A DNA stretch of 64,000 nt from Salinicola avicenniae (lineage in GTDB: Bacteria; Pseudomonadota; Gammaproteobacteria; Pseudomonadales; Halomonadaceae), in contig NZ_JAKQZC010000005.1 of NCBI RefSeq assembly GCF_023736115.1, positions 496,001 to 560,000 of the forward strand, read 5' to 3'. The translations under genes were made by a program, and so were the position numbers. A model generated the notes under the pieces. It did not search any database and was not told where the DNA came from. It was given only the letters and a program-made list of their open reading frames with translations. Numbering within the stretch: the first letter of the stretch is position 1; each line of letters opens with the position of its first letter. This document shows, piece by piece, positions 39,501-47,461 of the stretch.

Positions 39501-41114
39501 GCGGTCATTGCTGCCGCTGGCCGCATAGCGAATGGTCAGCAGATACGTCCCCGACTCCGCGACGCTGACATTGAAGAAGGCCGCATCGCCCGCCTGACCG
39601 CCCATATCCAGATAACCGCTACCGCTGAAGTCGCCCCACAGCCCGTCGGCGCCACCGCCGGTGGTCTCCGGATTGGAGGCATCGCGCACCACCGTATCGG
39701 CGGCCGAGCTACCGTCATCGATGCTCAGCTCCTCACCCTCGATCGAGAAGATCTGGGTCGGATCATCGGGTAGATCGTCAGCGAACTCGAAGCTGATCTG
39801 ATCGATATTAGGACCGTTCGCCACGCCGCCTTGAGCCGCCGATGGCAGCGTCAGCGTCACGGCGTTGCTGGTCGCCGGTAGCGGAACGGTAATGCTGACT
39901 TCGCCCCAGCTGCTCCAGGACCCCGTCGGCGGGAAGGAGACCAGCGTCGGGGTCTCGCCGTTGACCGTGAGTAACAACGGGCGATCCCCCGTGCCACCGT
40001 TGGCATAGCGAATCGTTGCCGTATAGAGACCGGTCTCGTCGGGCGTCACCTGAAAGGTCACGGCATCACCGGCGTTGGTGCCGAAATCGATGTAGCCATC
40101 GCCGATGGCACCCGGCAGCACATCACCCAGCGCATCGGGATTGTCCGCGTCCACGACGCGGGTGAGTCCGTTGCTTCCCGGCGCACTATCGTCGTCGATC
40201 GAGACCAGTGTCGTGTCCTCGGCCTGGATGACCAGCGTATCGGGTTCCGGCGTCGGCTCGGGCGGAGGCTCCGGCGTTGGCGTGCCGCCGCCCGCCGGTG
40301 CCGTCAGCGTCAGGCTGTCGATATTCGGACCGCCACCGATCAGGTTTTCCAGCCGAATCTCATTGGTGCCGCTCTCCAGCTCCAGCGTGATCGTCGCATG
40401 CGACCAGGTTTGCCAGCCCTGCGTACCGGAGCCCGTGGCGGCGAAGAACATCGTCTCCTGCTGGTTGCCATCCACCAGCACCGCCATGGGCCGGGAGGCT
40501 CCGGACGCACTGCTGCTGGCATAGCGAATATCCAGCTCGTAGGTGCCGGCCACGTCAGCATCGACTGAAAACGAGACGGCATCGCCCACCTGCCCGCCCA
40601 TGTCCACATAACTACCGCCGCTGGCGCCATCCCAAAGGCCATCGGTACCCGCTGCAGGGCTGGTCTCCGGATTGGTGGCGCTGCGAATGACCGTGTCCGC
40701 TGCGGAAGTGCCGTCGTCGACCATCATCGAGCTGGCCTGTAGCGTAAAGACGTCGCCCGCCCACCCCTCGGTATTGATAATTTCGAGGTCTAACGTCTGT
40801 GCGCTGTTCGCCAGCGGCTGTCCGGCGGCATCCATCGCGGTGAGCGTCAGCGCGCTGGTGCCACTGGCAAGCGACGCCGGGAGATCGAAGCGATAGGGTG
40901 TCTCGCTCGCCAACAACTCAGTGGTGGTGCCGTCGGCATCGGTCAGACTCAGCGACACACTCGCGGTATCGCTCGCCACGAATCCGGCGCTGTCGACCGG
41001 CAGTACCTCGAGCACATAGGGTGCCTCGAGCCAGTCGCGTGTTATCGCCCCGCCCGTCGAAAGCGTGCCCTCGACCGCTTCGCTCTGCGTATCGATGATG
41101 GAAAGCGTGAACAT
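33570..41114 (-). CDS. Giant multidomain carbohydrate-binding protein, probable type I secretion cargo
   Basis: A 2,514-residue, strongly acidic protein without an N-terminal signal. Domains I can trace (approximate residues) are three CBM6/35-like modules (123-272, 294-445, 454-600), a malectin-like domain (617-815), a beta-sandwich (830-960), a glucose/sorbosone-dehydrogenase-like beta-propeller (966-1460), two more CBMs (1474-1640, 1655-1780), a choice-of-anchor-like Ig domain (1790-1920), an unassigned domain (1920-2130) and two closely similar CBM6-like repeats (2135-2295, 2303-2456). The CBMs share motifs such as RYA..G..NRPM and GPNIDSL. A PEPPPEPTPEP linker follows the first CBM. No RTX nonapeptides are seen. 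The last 60 residues end DDVTLAGVDDNPDSVTIA, plausible as an uncleaved C-terminal secretion signal. The divergent exporter operon supports type I export. Its role may be polysaccharide binding or adhesion; enzyme activity is unproven. AGGGG precedes the ATG. Confidence 0.85.
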   Translation of the reverse strand: MFTLSIIDTQSEAVEGTLSTGGAITRDWLEAPYVLEVLPVDSAGFVASDTASVSLSLTDADGTTTELLASETPYRFDLPASLASGTSALTLTAMDAAGQPLANSAQTLDLEIINTEGWAGDVFTLQASSMMVDDGTSAADTVIRSATNPETSPAAGTDGLWDGASGGSYVDMGGQVGDAVSFSVDADVAGTYELDIRYASSSASGASRPMAVLVDGNQQETMFFAATGSGTQGWQTWSHATITLELESGTNEIRLENLIGGGPNIDSLTLTAPAGGGTPTPEPPPEPTPEPDTLVIQAEDTTLVSIDDDSAPGSNGLTRVVDADNPDALGDVLPGAIGDGYIDFGTNAGDAVTFQVTPDETGLYTATIRYANGGTGDRPLLLTVNGETPTLVSFPPTGSWSSWGEVSITVPLPATSNAVTLTLPSAAQGGVANGPNIDQISFEFADDLPDDPTQIFSIEGEELSIDDGSSAADTVVRDASNPETTGGGADGLWGDFSGSGYLDMGGQAGDAAFFNVSVAESGTYLLTIRYAASGSNDRPMALSVDGQAQGTIPFASTGTGTAGWENWTETTVQIDLQAGNNEVRLANVGNIGPNIDSLTLNTGAGPIDEPPTEPVERTVIRINFQPADAETPDDYFADTGLAFGQQSLQVDGQSHQYGWVTAASIADGTANGTTPMAIAGQDGDALGDRSGSLSGVDPLQATYAGFDKPGYSQSAGWEIELEDGYYEVTISIGDSGGAYDSVNVINAEGEQFNTPFTPGRPSDFPADGNPTNDSEGYRSTLVTQIVQVTDGRLTLDSIGVNSANTEIQYIEIQSLPDLTPGDDREAPEDYPFFTDPRAVAGVGESQVEIQLQAEDGSQPVGVDPTSDFFIGISVVDGRGGALLESLNDGSVRLFNTVTGEDVAFNINTTGGFDSLTISPVGTLDEFTSYTLVIDGFQDRGDNDDPSAPTREFQKFTSTFVTGADPEIPDSEVAFDANVELNGAEDGAYQFTSITMSPDNTQIYVSTMNGEIKRYDIDPLTGSLSNGQTLALDYFQGAEGARGIVGLVFDPVDPNVLWVTDNYPIPLTGRDNGVPDFSGQVTKITLGSSDSVFTGTAETYITGLPRSNGDHVTNSLTFRANPEYDAQTNPDVPPYLMYVSQGANTAMGGDDSAWGNRPERLLNAAILEIDPSREPPAGGFDVSTEPLPTDGSNTRYEDDDNDLKNGPIDMGGGQYLVFAADGTATMQDANGNVLIEYYDPFAEDAVLKIFATGIRNGYDLTWHSNGSLYVPTNGSAAGGSTPDDPATAINEGLINVGIEDDWLFRVEEGGYYGHPNPLHDEYILNGGNPTSGVDENETDEYAVGTSPDSNYREEDIYSLGTNRSPNGVIEYTSNIFGATLAGSLLFVEYSGGDDIRWISLDANGNVSSDTVLRDVDGNVISYVDPLDIIENPNTGQLYLMTLNRSNGQSQVIRLDPVPGDIIVPIGDNADLTSIATIQAEDDALAVIASGAQIAIRDGDNPEPTDVGSAYGVRPGAYGMDGNTVDSDGVVGGYADFGASVADFITFDVNVDADEAGEAVLRVRYANGGTANRPLEVFVNDVSVGVFAFAPPTGVSGNAAWNTWQTLDIPAALLAGANTVRLQATNNSGGPNIDQLEVLIEDTTADDGTPGDGTSEYSEYQAETATLEGGAVVIPETDDDRGANGTGFVDFVGSGDQTVTWSVDVAQSGVYEVTFRYSLTTGKADRPMALTVNGVEYPTVDFPALSQTVSDWVTRTVSVTLGAGANAIALTAPNAVGPDLDSLLVANTPSATAPGGDISVISTDPAYFDDRIAFNYLDDDDATPGAGAREYKDSGSVIISNNGSGDLDVASITVSGPFMLADPDAFDGLTLAPGESVEVEVLFNREAYTPPASNLDSGVFNGVLTILSDDADQPQTEIQLSGFWQARDEGGWEPNLNEMWEVFGFGNRIEGLSTFDGGGSSVLSDAGIYRAVSDHEVLSRYWQIAEGVESVTVTQLGAWHGYGGAPFTLHEVGDRTSSVTLMNHASAQSQTLLPMTASGNFVTASFTQDQIPESWLGSGIFGFGNAVYSSDPALNGAGTGNPTGDDAGLERGYMLRLYQALDSNGNAIPNTYFLATDYAGINYDYNDNVYLIEGIEPATRTPFNESGTPWSVGDNGLTLDAALYDEGAPYVTYEDSSETQLGSNFREGGVDIMGNGDAIGWIANGEWVEYTLDIEEAGVYSLSFLSSLGEQTGNPRSITAAFYSASGAYETATVDVGYTGGWSTFNETGSQNVELEAGVQTLRLTFNGGAQNLESFTLSPSSQTAFNETGTPWAVDGDGLTLDAALYDVGGAGIAYSDSSEEQLGTDFRGEGVDIRGEGDAIGWIADGEWVEYTLNVEEAGTYLLSFAAATNANGRTVTASVEQDDEVYTSAAPQPVTNTGGWNNYQANDGIELDLAAGEQVLRLTFNGGAMNVESFTLSAESAGSATTSSFSLASMLGMEEDGTSMLQQMEEIFSPSDDVTLAGVDDNPDSVTIA
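33747..34712 (-). repeat. Two tandem CBM6-like repeats at the C-terminal end of the giant protein
   Basis: Copy A (residues about 2135-2295) and copy B (about 2303-2456) align along their length. Both have FNE.GTPW, GLTLDAALYD, then DSS..QLG..FR..GVDI.G.GDAIGWIA.GEWVEYTL, and both end LRLTFNGGA.N.ESFTLS. They look like a recent internal duplication of a module that binds the ligand along one face. Confidence 0.85.
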
Positions 41115-41526
41115 GAGTAAAGCCCCTACGCATTGTGTGGGTATTGAGTCAGGCTGAGGTGGAAATGTGATTACCTACCCGGCCCGGCGCTGGTGGAAAC
41201 GACACGAGACTGACCTAGCTGTCGACGGTTCGACGGCCACCTTCCGTGGTGTGGTCATCGGAAACGTAAGGCCAATAACTAAAGTCTTACCAGTCGCAAA
41301 TTAGCGCGTCTCATTCTTGGGGCAAAGTTGAAACTTCTCCCACCCGAAAAACGAATTTAACGAATCTTCAGTTATCACAAAGAATGGAGGTTTAAGTTTT
41401 TGACGGCATATCATTACCTTACTCAATGATCTTTTTGCAGCGCTATTGCACACCGTTTTACAAAAAGCATCACGACTGGAAAAAATGCTCCTTTCAACCC
41501 CAACTAGAAAACAATAAATTCATAAA

Positions 41527-41550
41527 AGGTATGAAAAAAACTTCATACCT
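41527..41550. promoter_or_regulatory. Perfect inverted repeat AGGTATGAA-N6-TTCATACCT
   Basis: The nine-base arms at 41527-41535 and 41542-41550 are exact complements around AAAAAC. Size and symmetry fit an operator for a dimeric regulator; the arms could also form an RNA hairpin in the exporter leader. There is no T-run to suggest a terminator. Confidence 0.6.
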
Positions 41551-41619
41551 GCCACCGGTTTTCCTCGTGACATCAGGCGTAAGTGCCTGAAAGATGTTGA
41601 TGACAAGAACTTTTAATGA

Positions 41620-41642
41620 CTTTCAAATCAACAATTTGAAAG
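41620..41642. promoter_or_regulatory. Perfect inverted repeat CTTTCAAAT-N5-ATTTGAAAG
   Basis: The nine-base arms at 41620-41628 and 41634-41642 are exact complements around CAACA, about 140 bp before the exporter start. The half-site differs from that of the 41527 repeat, so two regulators, or a structured leader, are possible. Confidence 0.6.
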
Positions 41643-41782
41643 CGACGTTACGGCCTAAAAACGTGACACCCCATTTTTCCTGAAGGCAAAAGGTGCTTGT
41701 AAAATTATTCACACTTTACGCATGCTGCCTTGAGCAGTGATTCCGATCAATTCTCACACCCCACCATTCAAGAGACGCCGCC

Positions 41783-43567
41783 ATGATCGGAGACAACGAT
41801 AAAACCGATTTGCAGAAAGCGCTTTCCACTAGCCGGCGCGCTTTCTTTTTTATTTTATTATTTAGCCTCTTCATCAACCTGATGATGCTGGCCCCCTCCA
41901 TTTATATGCTTCAGGTCTACGACCGCGTGATTACCACCCGCAGTACGGAAACCCTGCTGATGCTGACGATGGTGGTCCTGTTTCTGTTTCTGGTCATGGG
42001 CGCCCTGGAGATGGTGCGCTCCCGCATTCTGGTACGCGTCGGCAACCGTCTCGACATGCAGATCAACGAGCGTCTGTATCAAGCCACTTTCAAGAAGGCC
42101 CTGCTGATGCCCGGCAAGCCATCGGCGCAAGCGCTCAACGACTTGACCACATTGCGTCAGTTCACCAGTGGCAATGGCCTTTTCGCCTTTTTCGATGCGC
42201 CATGGATACCGGTCTATATCGCGATTCTGACGCTGTTCCACCCGTGGTTCGGGGTATTCGCCGCCAGCGCCGGCGGCGTGCTGATGGCACTCGCCTGGAT
42301 CAACGAACGCAGTACCCAGGGGCTATTGAACGAGGCCAACCGCGAGCATGTCGCCGCCCAGGATCTCGCCCAGAGCAATCTGCGCAACGCCGAGGTTCTG
42401 CATGCGATGGGCATGCTGCCCAACCTGCTGGGACGATGGAAGCAGAAGCACTACGACTATCTGTTGCACCAGTCCCGGGCGAGCGATCGCGCCGGCACGC
42501 TGAGCAATCTGTCGAAGACGCTGCGTGTCACCTTCCAGTCCTTGATTCTGGGGCTGGGCGCCTATCTGGTGATCGAGGGCAGTCTAACCGGCGGCATGAT
42601 GATCGCCGGCTCGATCCTGATGGGGCGCGCGCTGGCGCCTATCGACCAGATGATCGGCGGCTGGAAAGGCTTCGTTGCCGCCCGAACGGCCTACGCCAGA
42701 CTCAACGGTTTGCTCGACGCCATCCCCGCGGAGCCGATGCGCATGCCGCTGCCACCGCCGGTCGGCCGGCTGGTGATGGAGTCGGTCAGTGCCGCGCCGC
42801 CTGGCACGGCACGTCCCACGCTGCTGGAAATCGACCTGTACTGCGATCCTGGCGAGCATATCGCGGTCGTGGGTCCCAGCGCGGCGGGCAAATCGACCCT
42901 GGCCAGGGTGATTCTCGGGATCTGGCCGGCACTGGACGGCTGCGTCCGCCTTGGCGGGACCGATATCGGTCAGTGGCCACGCGAACGGCTAGGTCCCCAC
43001 GTGGGCTATCTGCCACAGGATATCGAACTGTTCGACGGCTCGATCAGCGACAACATCGCTCGGTTCGGCGAGGTCGATCCCGCCAAGGTCATCCAGGCCG
43101 CGCGCCAGGCGGGGGTCCACGACATGATTCTACGCCAGCCCGAGGGTTACGACACGCAGATCTGTGGTGCCGGCGGCGTGCTCTCGGGCGGCCAGCGTCA
43201 GCGTCTCGGCCTGGCGCGAGCACTCTACGGCGCCCCTGTGCTGATCGTGCTGGATGAACCGGATGCCAATCTCGATGCCAGCGGCGAGCGGGCGTTGCAG
43301 CACTGCCTGCGCCAGCTCAAGCAACAGGGCACCACGGTCGTCGTGATCACCCACGCACCGGCGATTCTCGAGCAGGTCGACCGCGTTCTGGCCCTGCAGG
43401 ACGGTCGCGTTATCTCCTGCGCACCGGTACGCCGAGCGGGCACCAGGCCGGCGGCCGGCAAACGCGAGCCGACAAGATCCCCCCCGGCGATGCGCCTGCG
43501 CAGCCGCGGCATGCTGGATGAAACGGGACGCAACCCGCCTCTCACACCGGAGCCTCCGACCCAATGA
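41783..43567 (+). CDS. Type I secretion system permease/ATPase (PrtD/HlyB-like)
   Basis: A 594-residue fused ABC exporter. The N-terminal half (about 1-300) has the transmembrane domain (FFFILLFSLFINLMMLAPSIYMLQVYDRV). The ATPase half has Walker A GPSAAGKSTL near residue 363, signature LSGGQRQRLGLARAL, Walker B VLIVLDEPDANLD and the switch region VITHAPAILEQ. There is no C39 peptidase or C39-like domain ahead of the membrane part, so it belongs to the PrtD-type exporters of uncleaved C-terminal signals. It overlaps the HlyD gene (ATGA) and heads the exporter operon. The divergent giant protein is the only candidate cargo in the window. Confidence 0.93.
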   Translation: MIGDNDKTDLQKALSTSRRAFFFILLFSLFINLMMLAPSIYMLQVYDRVITTRSTETLLMLTMVVLFLFLVMGALEMVRSRILVRVGNRLDMQINERLYQATFKKALLMPGKPSAQALNDLTTLRQFTSGNGLFAFFDAPWIPVYIAILTLFHPWFGVFAASAGGVLMALAWINERSTQGLLNEANREHVAAQDLAQSNLRNAEVLHAMGMLPNLLGRWKQKHYDYLLHQSRASDRAGTLSNLSKTLRVTFQSLILGLGAYLVIEGSLTGGMMIAGSILMGRALAPIDQMIGGWKGFVAARTAYARLNGLLDAIPAEPMRMPLPPPVGRLVMESVSAAPPGTARPTLLEIDLYCDPGEHIAVVGPSAAGKSTLARVILGIWPALDGCVRLGGTDIGQWPRERLGPHVGYLPQDIELFDGSISDNIARFGEVDPAKVIQAARQAGVHDMILRQPEGYDTQICGAGGVLSGGQRQRLGLARALYGAPVLIVLDEPDANLDASGERALQHCLRQLKQQGTTVVVITHAPAILEQVDRVLALQDGRVISCAPVRRAGTRPAAGKREPTRSPPAMRLRSRGMLDETGRNPPLTPEPPTQ

Positions 43568-44916
43568 ATCCTGCCGCCTCACTGCCCTCTCCAATGCCCT
43601 CTCCAGTGGCCGGGCCACCCGCACCGCGACTGCCGACCAGCGACCTTGCCAGCCGCCGCTGGGGCCTCGGCATCCTGCTGATCGCCCTGGGCGGCTTCTC
43701 GCTCTGGGCCATGACGGCGGAACTCGCCGTCGCGGTCGTGGCACCGGGCTCGGTGGCGGTGGAAACCTCGACCAAGCGCGTTCAGCACTTCGAGGGCGGC
43801 ATCGTCAAACAGATACGGGTGGAGGATGGCGACGCTGTCTCCCAGGGCGATACGCTCATCGTGCTCGATAACACGCAGCCATTGGCGCAGCTCTCGATCG
43901 CCCAGTCCGAATATCGCATTGCCATGGCGAGCGAGGTCCGCCTGCTGGCAGAACAGAGCGATCTGGATACTCTGACCTTCCCCGATGTACTGCTCTCGGA
44001 TCCCTCGCCCCGAGTGCAGTCGGTGATCGATGTGCAAAGACGCTTGTTCCAAGTCCGCCGCCAATCCCTTCAGGGGGCGCTGTCGGCGCTGGACGAGAAG
44101 GCGCGACAGATGGAAGAGCAGATCGCCGGGCTGGAGCGCCTGCAACAGGTCAACCGTTCCCGGATCGCCTCGCTCTCCGGCGAGGCCGACGACTTCCGCA
44201 CGCTGTTCAAGGAAGGGCTGGGCGATAACCAGCGAATGCGCGAGCTCGAACGGCAGATACTGCAGTTCCGTGGCGAGAATGCCCAGCACAGCGCCGAAGT
44301 CGCCCAGCTACGCTCGCAGATCAGCGAAAACGGCTTCCAGAAGGAGGTGCGACGCCAGGAATACCATCAGGGCGTGGGCGAGGAACTCAAGGAAGTGCAG
44401 TCGCAGGTGACCGATGCGCAAGAAAGAGTCACAGCACTGCAGGACCAGGTTCGGCGCACCGACATCGTGGCCCCGGTGGCGGGTACCGTGGTCGGCCTGC
44501 AGGTTCACACGCAGGGCGCCGTGGTGCAATCCGGCGATACGGTGATGGAGATCGTGCCGGCCAATGACGCCTTCATTGTCGAAGCCAGGGTGCCCGACCG
44601 CGACATCGACAACGTTCACGCCGGACAGCACGCCGAGATCCGCTTCAGCGCCTTTAACCAGCGACTCTCCAACGTGATCGAGGGCGAAGTCGTTCATGTC
44701 TCGGCCGACAGCTTCGAGGACGAGGCGACACGGACGCACTACTACAAGGCGAGAATCCGGGTCACCGATGCGGGACTCGACCAGATGACCACCTCCATGC
44801 AGCTCCTCGCGGGCATGCCGGCCGAGGTGATGCTGCAGACCGGCGAACGCACCTTCGCCAGCTATCTGTTCAAACCGTTCAGCGACATGCTGGCCCGGGC
44901 AATGCGAGAAGAGTAA
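43564..44916 (+). CDS. Type I secretion membrane fusion protein (HlyD family)
   Basis: A 450-residue adaptor with one N-terminal membrane helix (RRWGLGILLIALGGFSLWAM), a split biotinyl-lipoyl-like region (VQHFEGGIVKQIRVEDGDAV and IVAPVAGTVVGLQVHTQGAVV), a long coiled-coil hairpin between them (about residues 110-300) and a C-terminal beta domain ending in LFKPFSDMLARAMREE. It bridges the ABC exporter to the outer-membrane channel across the periplasm. It starts inside the ABC stop codon and its stop overlaps the next ATG by one base (TAATG). Confidence 0.93.
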   Translation: MNPAASLPSPMPSPVAGPPAPRLPTSDLASRRWGLGILLIALGGFSLWAMTAELAVAVVAPGSVAVETSTKRVQHFEGGIVKQIRVEDGDAVSQGDTLIVLDNTQPLAQLSIAQSEYRIAMASEVRLLAEQSDLDTLTFPDVLLSDPSPRVQSVIDVQRRLFQVRRQSLQGALSALDEKARQMEEQIAGLERLQQVNRSRIASLSGEADDFRTLFKEGLGDNQRMRELERQILQFRGENAQHSAEVAQLRSQISENGFQKEVRRQEYHQGVGEELKEVQSQVTDAQERVTALQDQVRRTDIVAPVAGTVVGLQVHTQGAVVQSGDTVMEIVPANDAFIVEARVPDRDIDNVHAGQHAEIRFSAFNQRLSNVIEGEVVHVSADSFEDEATRTHYYKARIRVTDAGLDQMTTSMQLLAGMPAEVMLQTGERTFASYLFKPFSDMLARAMREE

Positions 44917-46349
44917 TGGCACGACTTTCCCGATGGATCCTGGCCGGATATCTGGTCGGGCTGGTACCGGACGTGCTCGCACAGCCGCTCGCGATCGAGG
45001 CGCCGGTTGCGGTCCCCTCTGATGAGAGGATCGCGCCGTTGCCATCGCTCGCCGGACTGGTGGCGCTGGCGCTAGCCAACGACAGCGGTCTGCGTAGCCA
45101 GCGCTTCGACAGTCAGGCCACGGCCCAGGAGCTGGAACTGGCGCGTGCCGGCCTGCGCCCTCGGCTGGATGCCAGTGCCAGCTACCGCTATCAGGACGCG
45201 GACAATATCTATACCAACAACCCGGCCGACTATCCGGATGAAGTCTACGACGACCGGGTCTCCGGAGAGACGCACGAGAACAGCTGGGAGCTGCGGCTCA
45301 CCCAACCCCTGTTCAGCCTGGAACGCTGGCGCCGAATCGACATGGCCGAGGCACAGGCGGATGCCGCGACCCTGCAGGTCGCGGTGGCCGAGCGCGACCT
45401 GGCGATCACTGTGGTCGAAACCTACCTGGATGCCTATCAGGCTTCCCGCACACTGGGCCTGCTGAACGCCCAGCGGGAGTCGCTGGTACTGCAGCAACGT
45501 CAGGCGAGTCGCGCCTACGATCTCGGCATCGGCGACCGACTCAACCTGCTCGAATCGCAGTCGCGGCTCGATCAGGCCATTGCCGACCAAACTGCGTCGG
45601 AGAATGATCTCGCCAACGCGCTCAGCGACCTCGAGCGTCTGACCGGCGCGCCGCTGGCGATGCTTCCCGCGCTGGTGGGCACCCCCGAGGCCCTCTCTAT
45701 CGCGGCCGAACCCCGACCGCTGGAGACCTGGCTCGCCGCAACACGCGACAACGTCAGCGTGCGTCTCGCCGCCGAGCAGGAACAGGTAGCCCAGCGCGAT
45801 ACCGAGGTACGCCGCGCCGGTCATTACCCCGAAGTCGATCTGGTAGTGGGCTACAGCGATCTGGACAGTGACGACGAGCTGCGCACCAGCCAGGACTTCA
45901 CGGCCAGTGTCGAAGTGACCCTACCGATCTACCAGGGCGGCTATACCTCGGCCAGTATCCGACAGGGAGAGCTCGCGGCCCTGGCCGGCGCCGCCTCGCT
46001 GGACAATGAGTGGCGTCTGGCGCAGCAGGAAGTACGCAAGCGCCTGCGCAGCATGCAGGGCGATTTGCGCCAGCTGGAGGCGCTGCAGCGCTCCATCGAG
46101 TCAGGCGCCCTCTTCCTGCAGGCCGCCACTCGCGGTCAGTCGCTCGGTCTGCGCGATCTGGTCGATGTTCTCGACGCCCGCTCTTCCCTCTATGACCTGA
46201 GAATCCGGTTCGTCGAGACGGTCTGCGTCTATCTCCGCGACCGAACTCACTTGGCCGCGGCGGTCGGAGAACTCGACACCCCGTCACTCGGCGCCATCGG
46301 CGACGTGCTCGAGCGCGTGGAGCAGACACCAATCGACGAGACGAGCTGA
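44916..46349 (+). CDS. TolC-family outer membrane channel of the type I exporter
   Basis: A 477-residue outer-membrane efflux protein with two repeated OEP halves. The signal peptide covers WILAGYLVGLVPDVLAQP. In each half, helical pairs (LALANDSGLRSQRFDSQATAQELELARAGLRPRLD; a second set around AATRDNVSVRLAAEQEQVAQRDTEVRRAGHYPEVD) alternate with beta strands, and the RVSGETHENSWELRLTQPLF and TASVEVTLPIYQGG strands are typical. With the ABC and HlyD proteins it completes a dedicated three-part secretion system, so the general TolC is probably not needed. Confidence 0.92.
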   Translation: MARLSRWILAGYLVGLVPDVLAQPLAIEAPVAVPSDERIAPLPSLAGLVALALANDSGLRSQRFDSQATAQELELARAGLRPRLDASASYRYQDADNIYTNNPADYPDEVYDDRVSGETHENSWELRLTQPLFSLERWRRIDMAEAQADAATLQVAVAERDLAITVVETYLDAYQASRTLGLLNAQRESLVLQQRQASRAYDLGIGDRLNLLESQSRLDQAIADQTASENDLANALSDLERLTGAPLAMLPALVGTPEALSIAAEPRPLETWLAATRDNVSVRLAAEQEQVAQRDTEVRRAGHYPEVDLVVGYSDLDSDDELRTSQDFTASVEVTLPIYQGGYTSASIRQGELAALAGAASLDNEWRLAQQEVRKRLRSMQGDLRQLEALQRSIESGALFLQAATRGQSLGLRDLVDVLDARSSLYDLRIRFVETVCVYLRDRTHLAAAVGELDTPSLGAIGDVLERVEQTPIDETS

Positions 46350-46480
46350 CCAGCCTGACGTCGATACCGGCCAGGTTCGGCAATCGTACCTATGAGGGAA
46401 TATCATCAATCCGGGACGTCCGTTGCGATAGGATCATGGGTCACCTGACAGCCGACGACAACGACAAAGCGACCCAAGAC

Positions 46481-47383
46481 ATGAACAGACGTATCAAGGC
46501 GGGACTCTGCGGACTGAGCCTGGCGAGTGCGACCCTGATGACCCCCGCCCAGGCCGATGACACCCTGGTGGTCGGCGGGCTCAATTATACCGAGCACCTG
46601 ATTCTGACCACGGCGACCAGCGAGCTGCTGGAGGCCAATGGCTACGATATCCAGCAGCGCGATGGCATGGGGACCAGCGTGCTACGCCGCGCCCAGGAGA
46701 ACGGTCAGGTCGACCTCTACTGGGAGTACACCGGCAACTCGGTCATTCTGTTTCACAAGCAGGCACAACCTGCCGACGCAGACGCCACCTATGCGCAGGC
46801 AAAACAGCTTGATGCCGAGGAGGGCCTGACCTGGCTGGCACCCTCCGATACCAACAATACTTATGCGCTGGCGATGCGCGCCGACGATGCCGAAGCCAGG
46901 GACATTCATAGCCTCTCCGACATGGCGGCGGCGATGAACGATGGCGCCGAGCTGACACTGGCTTCCAACGCCGAGTTCTACGCTCGTGACGACGGCCTTC
47001 GCCCGCTGCAGGAAGCCTATGGCTTCCGCTTTCCGCGTGACCGGGTCAAGCGCATGGACACCGGCCTCACGTACGATGCCCTGAGAAGCGGTAACGTCGA
47101 CGTCGCGCTGGTATTCGCCACCGACGGCCGCAACGGCGCCTTCGATTTCGAAGTGCTCGACGACGACCAGAGCTTCTTCCCCGTCTATCAGCTCGCGCCG
47201 GTCGTGCGGCAGTCGGTGCTGGACGCGCACCCTGACCTGGCTCCCCTGCTGAACCGCATGTCGGCCCAGCTCAATGACGCGGTGCTGATCGACCTGAATC
47301 GGCGTGTCGATGTCGACGAGCAGTCCATCGACGAGGTCGCCCACGAGTTTCTGGTCGAGCAGGATCTGCTGCAGACCCCCTGA
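46481..47383 (+). CDS. Glycine betaine/quaternary-ammonium-type ABC binding protein (orphan copy)
   Basis: A 300-residue periplasmic binding protein of the OpuAC/OsmF (YehZ) type. The signal peptide ends at PAQADD. VVGGLNYTEHLIL, the DLYWEYTGNS aromatic segment and ASNAEFYARDDGLRPLQEAYGF are diagnostic. It is a clear paralogue of the binding protein at 53517-54392, sharing VLRRAQENGQ.DLYWEYTG, NNTYALAMR.DDAEARDI and the C-terminal DVAHEFLVEQ-like end. It has no transport genes of its own and probably feeds the permease-ATPase core 3.4 kb away. I chose the ATG at 46481; an upstream ATG at 46436 would spoil the signal peptide. Confidence 0.88.
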   Translation: MNRRIKAGLCGLSLASATLMTPAQADDTLVVGGLNYTEHLILTTATSELLEANGYDIQQRDGMGTSVLRRAQENGQVDLYWEYTGNSVILFHKQAQPADADATYAQAKQLDAEEGLTWLAPSDTNNTYALAMRADDAEARDIHSLSDMAAAMNDGAELTLASNAEFYARDDGLRPLQEAYGFRFPRDRVKRMDTGLTYDALRSGNVDVALVFATDGRNGAFDFEVLDDDQSFFPVYQLAPVVRQSVLDAHPDLAPLLNRMSAQLNDAVLIDLNRRVDVDEQSIDEVAHEFLVEQDLLQTP

Positions 47384-47461
47384 ACCTTTCCAAATCCGCC
47401 GGCTACCGCCACGCACGCTGCCCGACTGGCGTGTGTGGCGGCGTCGTATCGAGGAGCCGAG

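Larger units (their letters stand above)
41115..41782. other. AT-rich divergent control region (668 bp) between secreted giant and its exporter
   Basis: No gene is seen. From about 41280 to 41720 the sequence is visibly richer in A and T than anything else in the window, with A-tracts and T-tracts that could bend DNA or bind H-NS/MvaT-like proteins. It contains inverted repeats at 41527-41550 and 41620-41642, and a shorter one, TCAGGC-N6-GCCTGA, at 41573-41590. Clear -35/-10 pairs could not be fixed. The base composition suggests transfer or a silenced promoter region. Confidence 0.75.

Noticed and set aside
33570-41114. RTX adhesin or toxin
   Set aside because: Type I context and size suggested it, but no GGxGxDxxx repeats were found on reading the full sequence.
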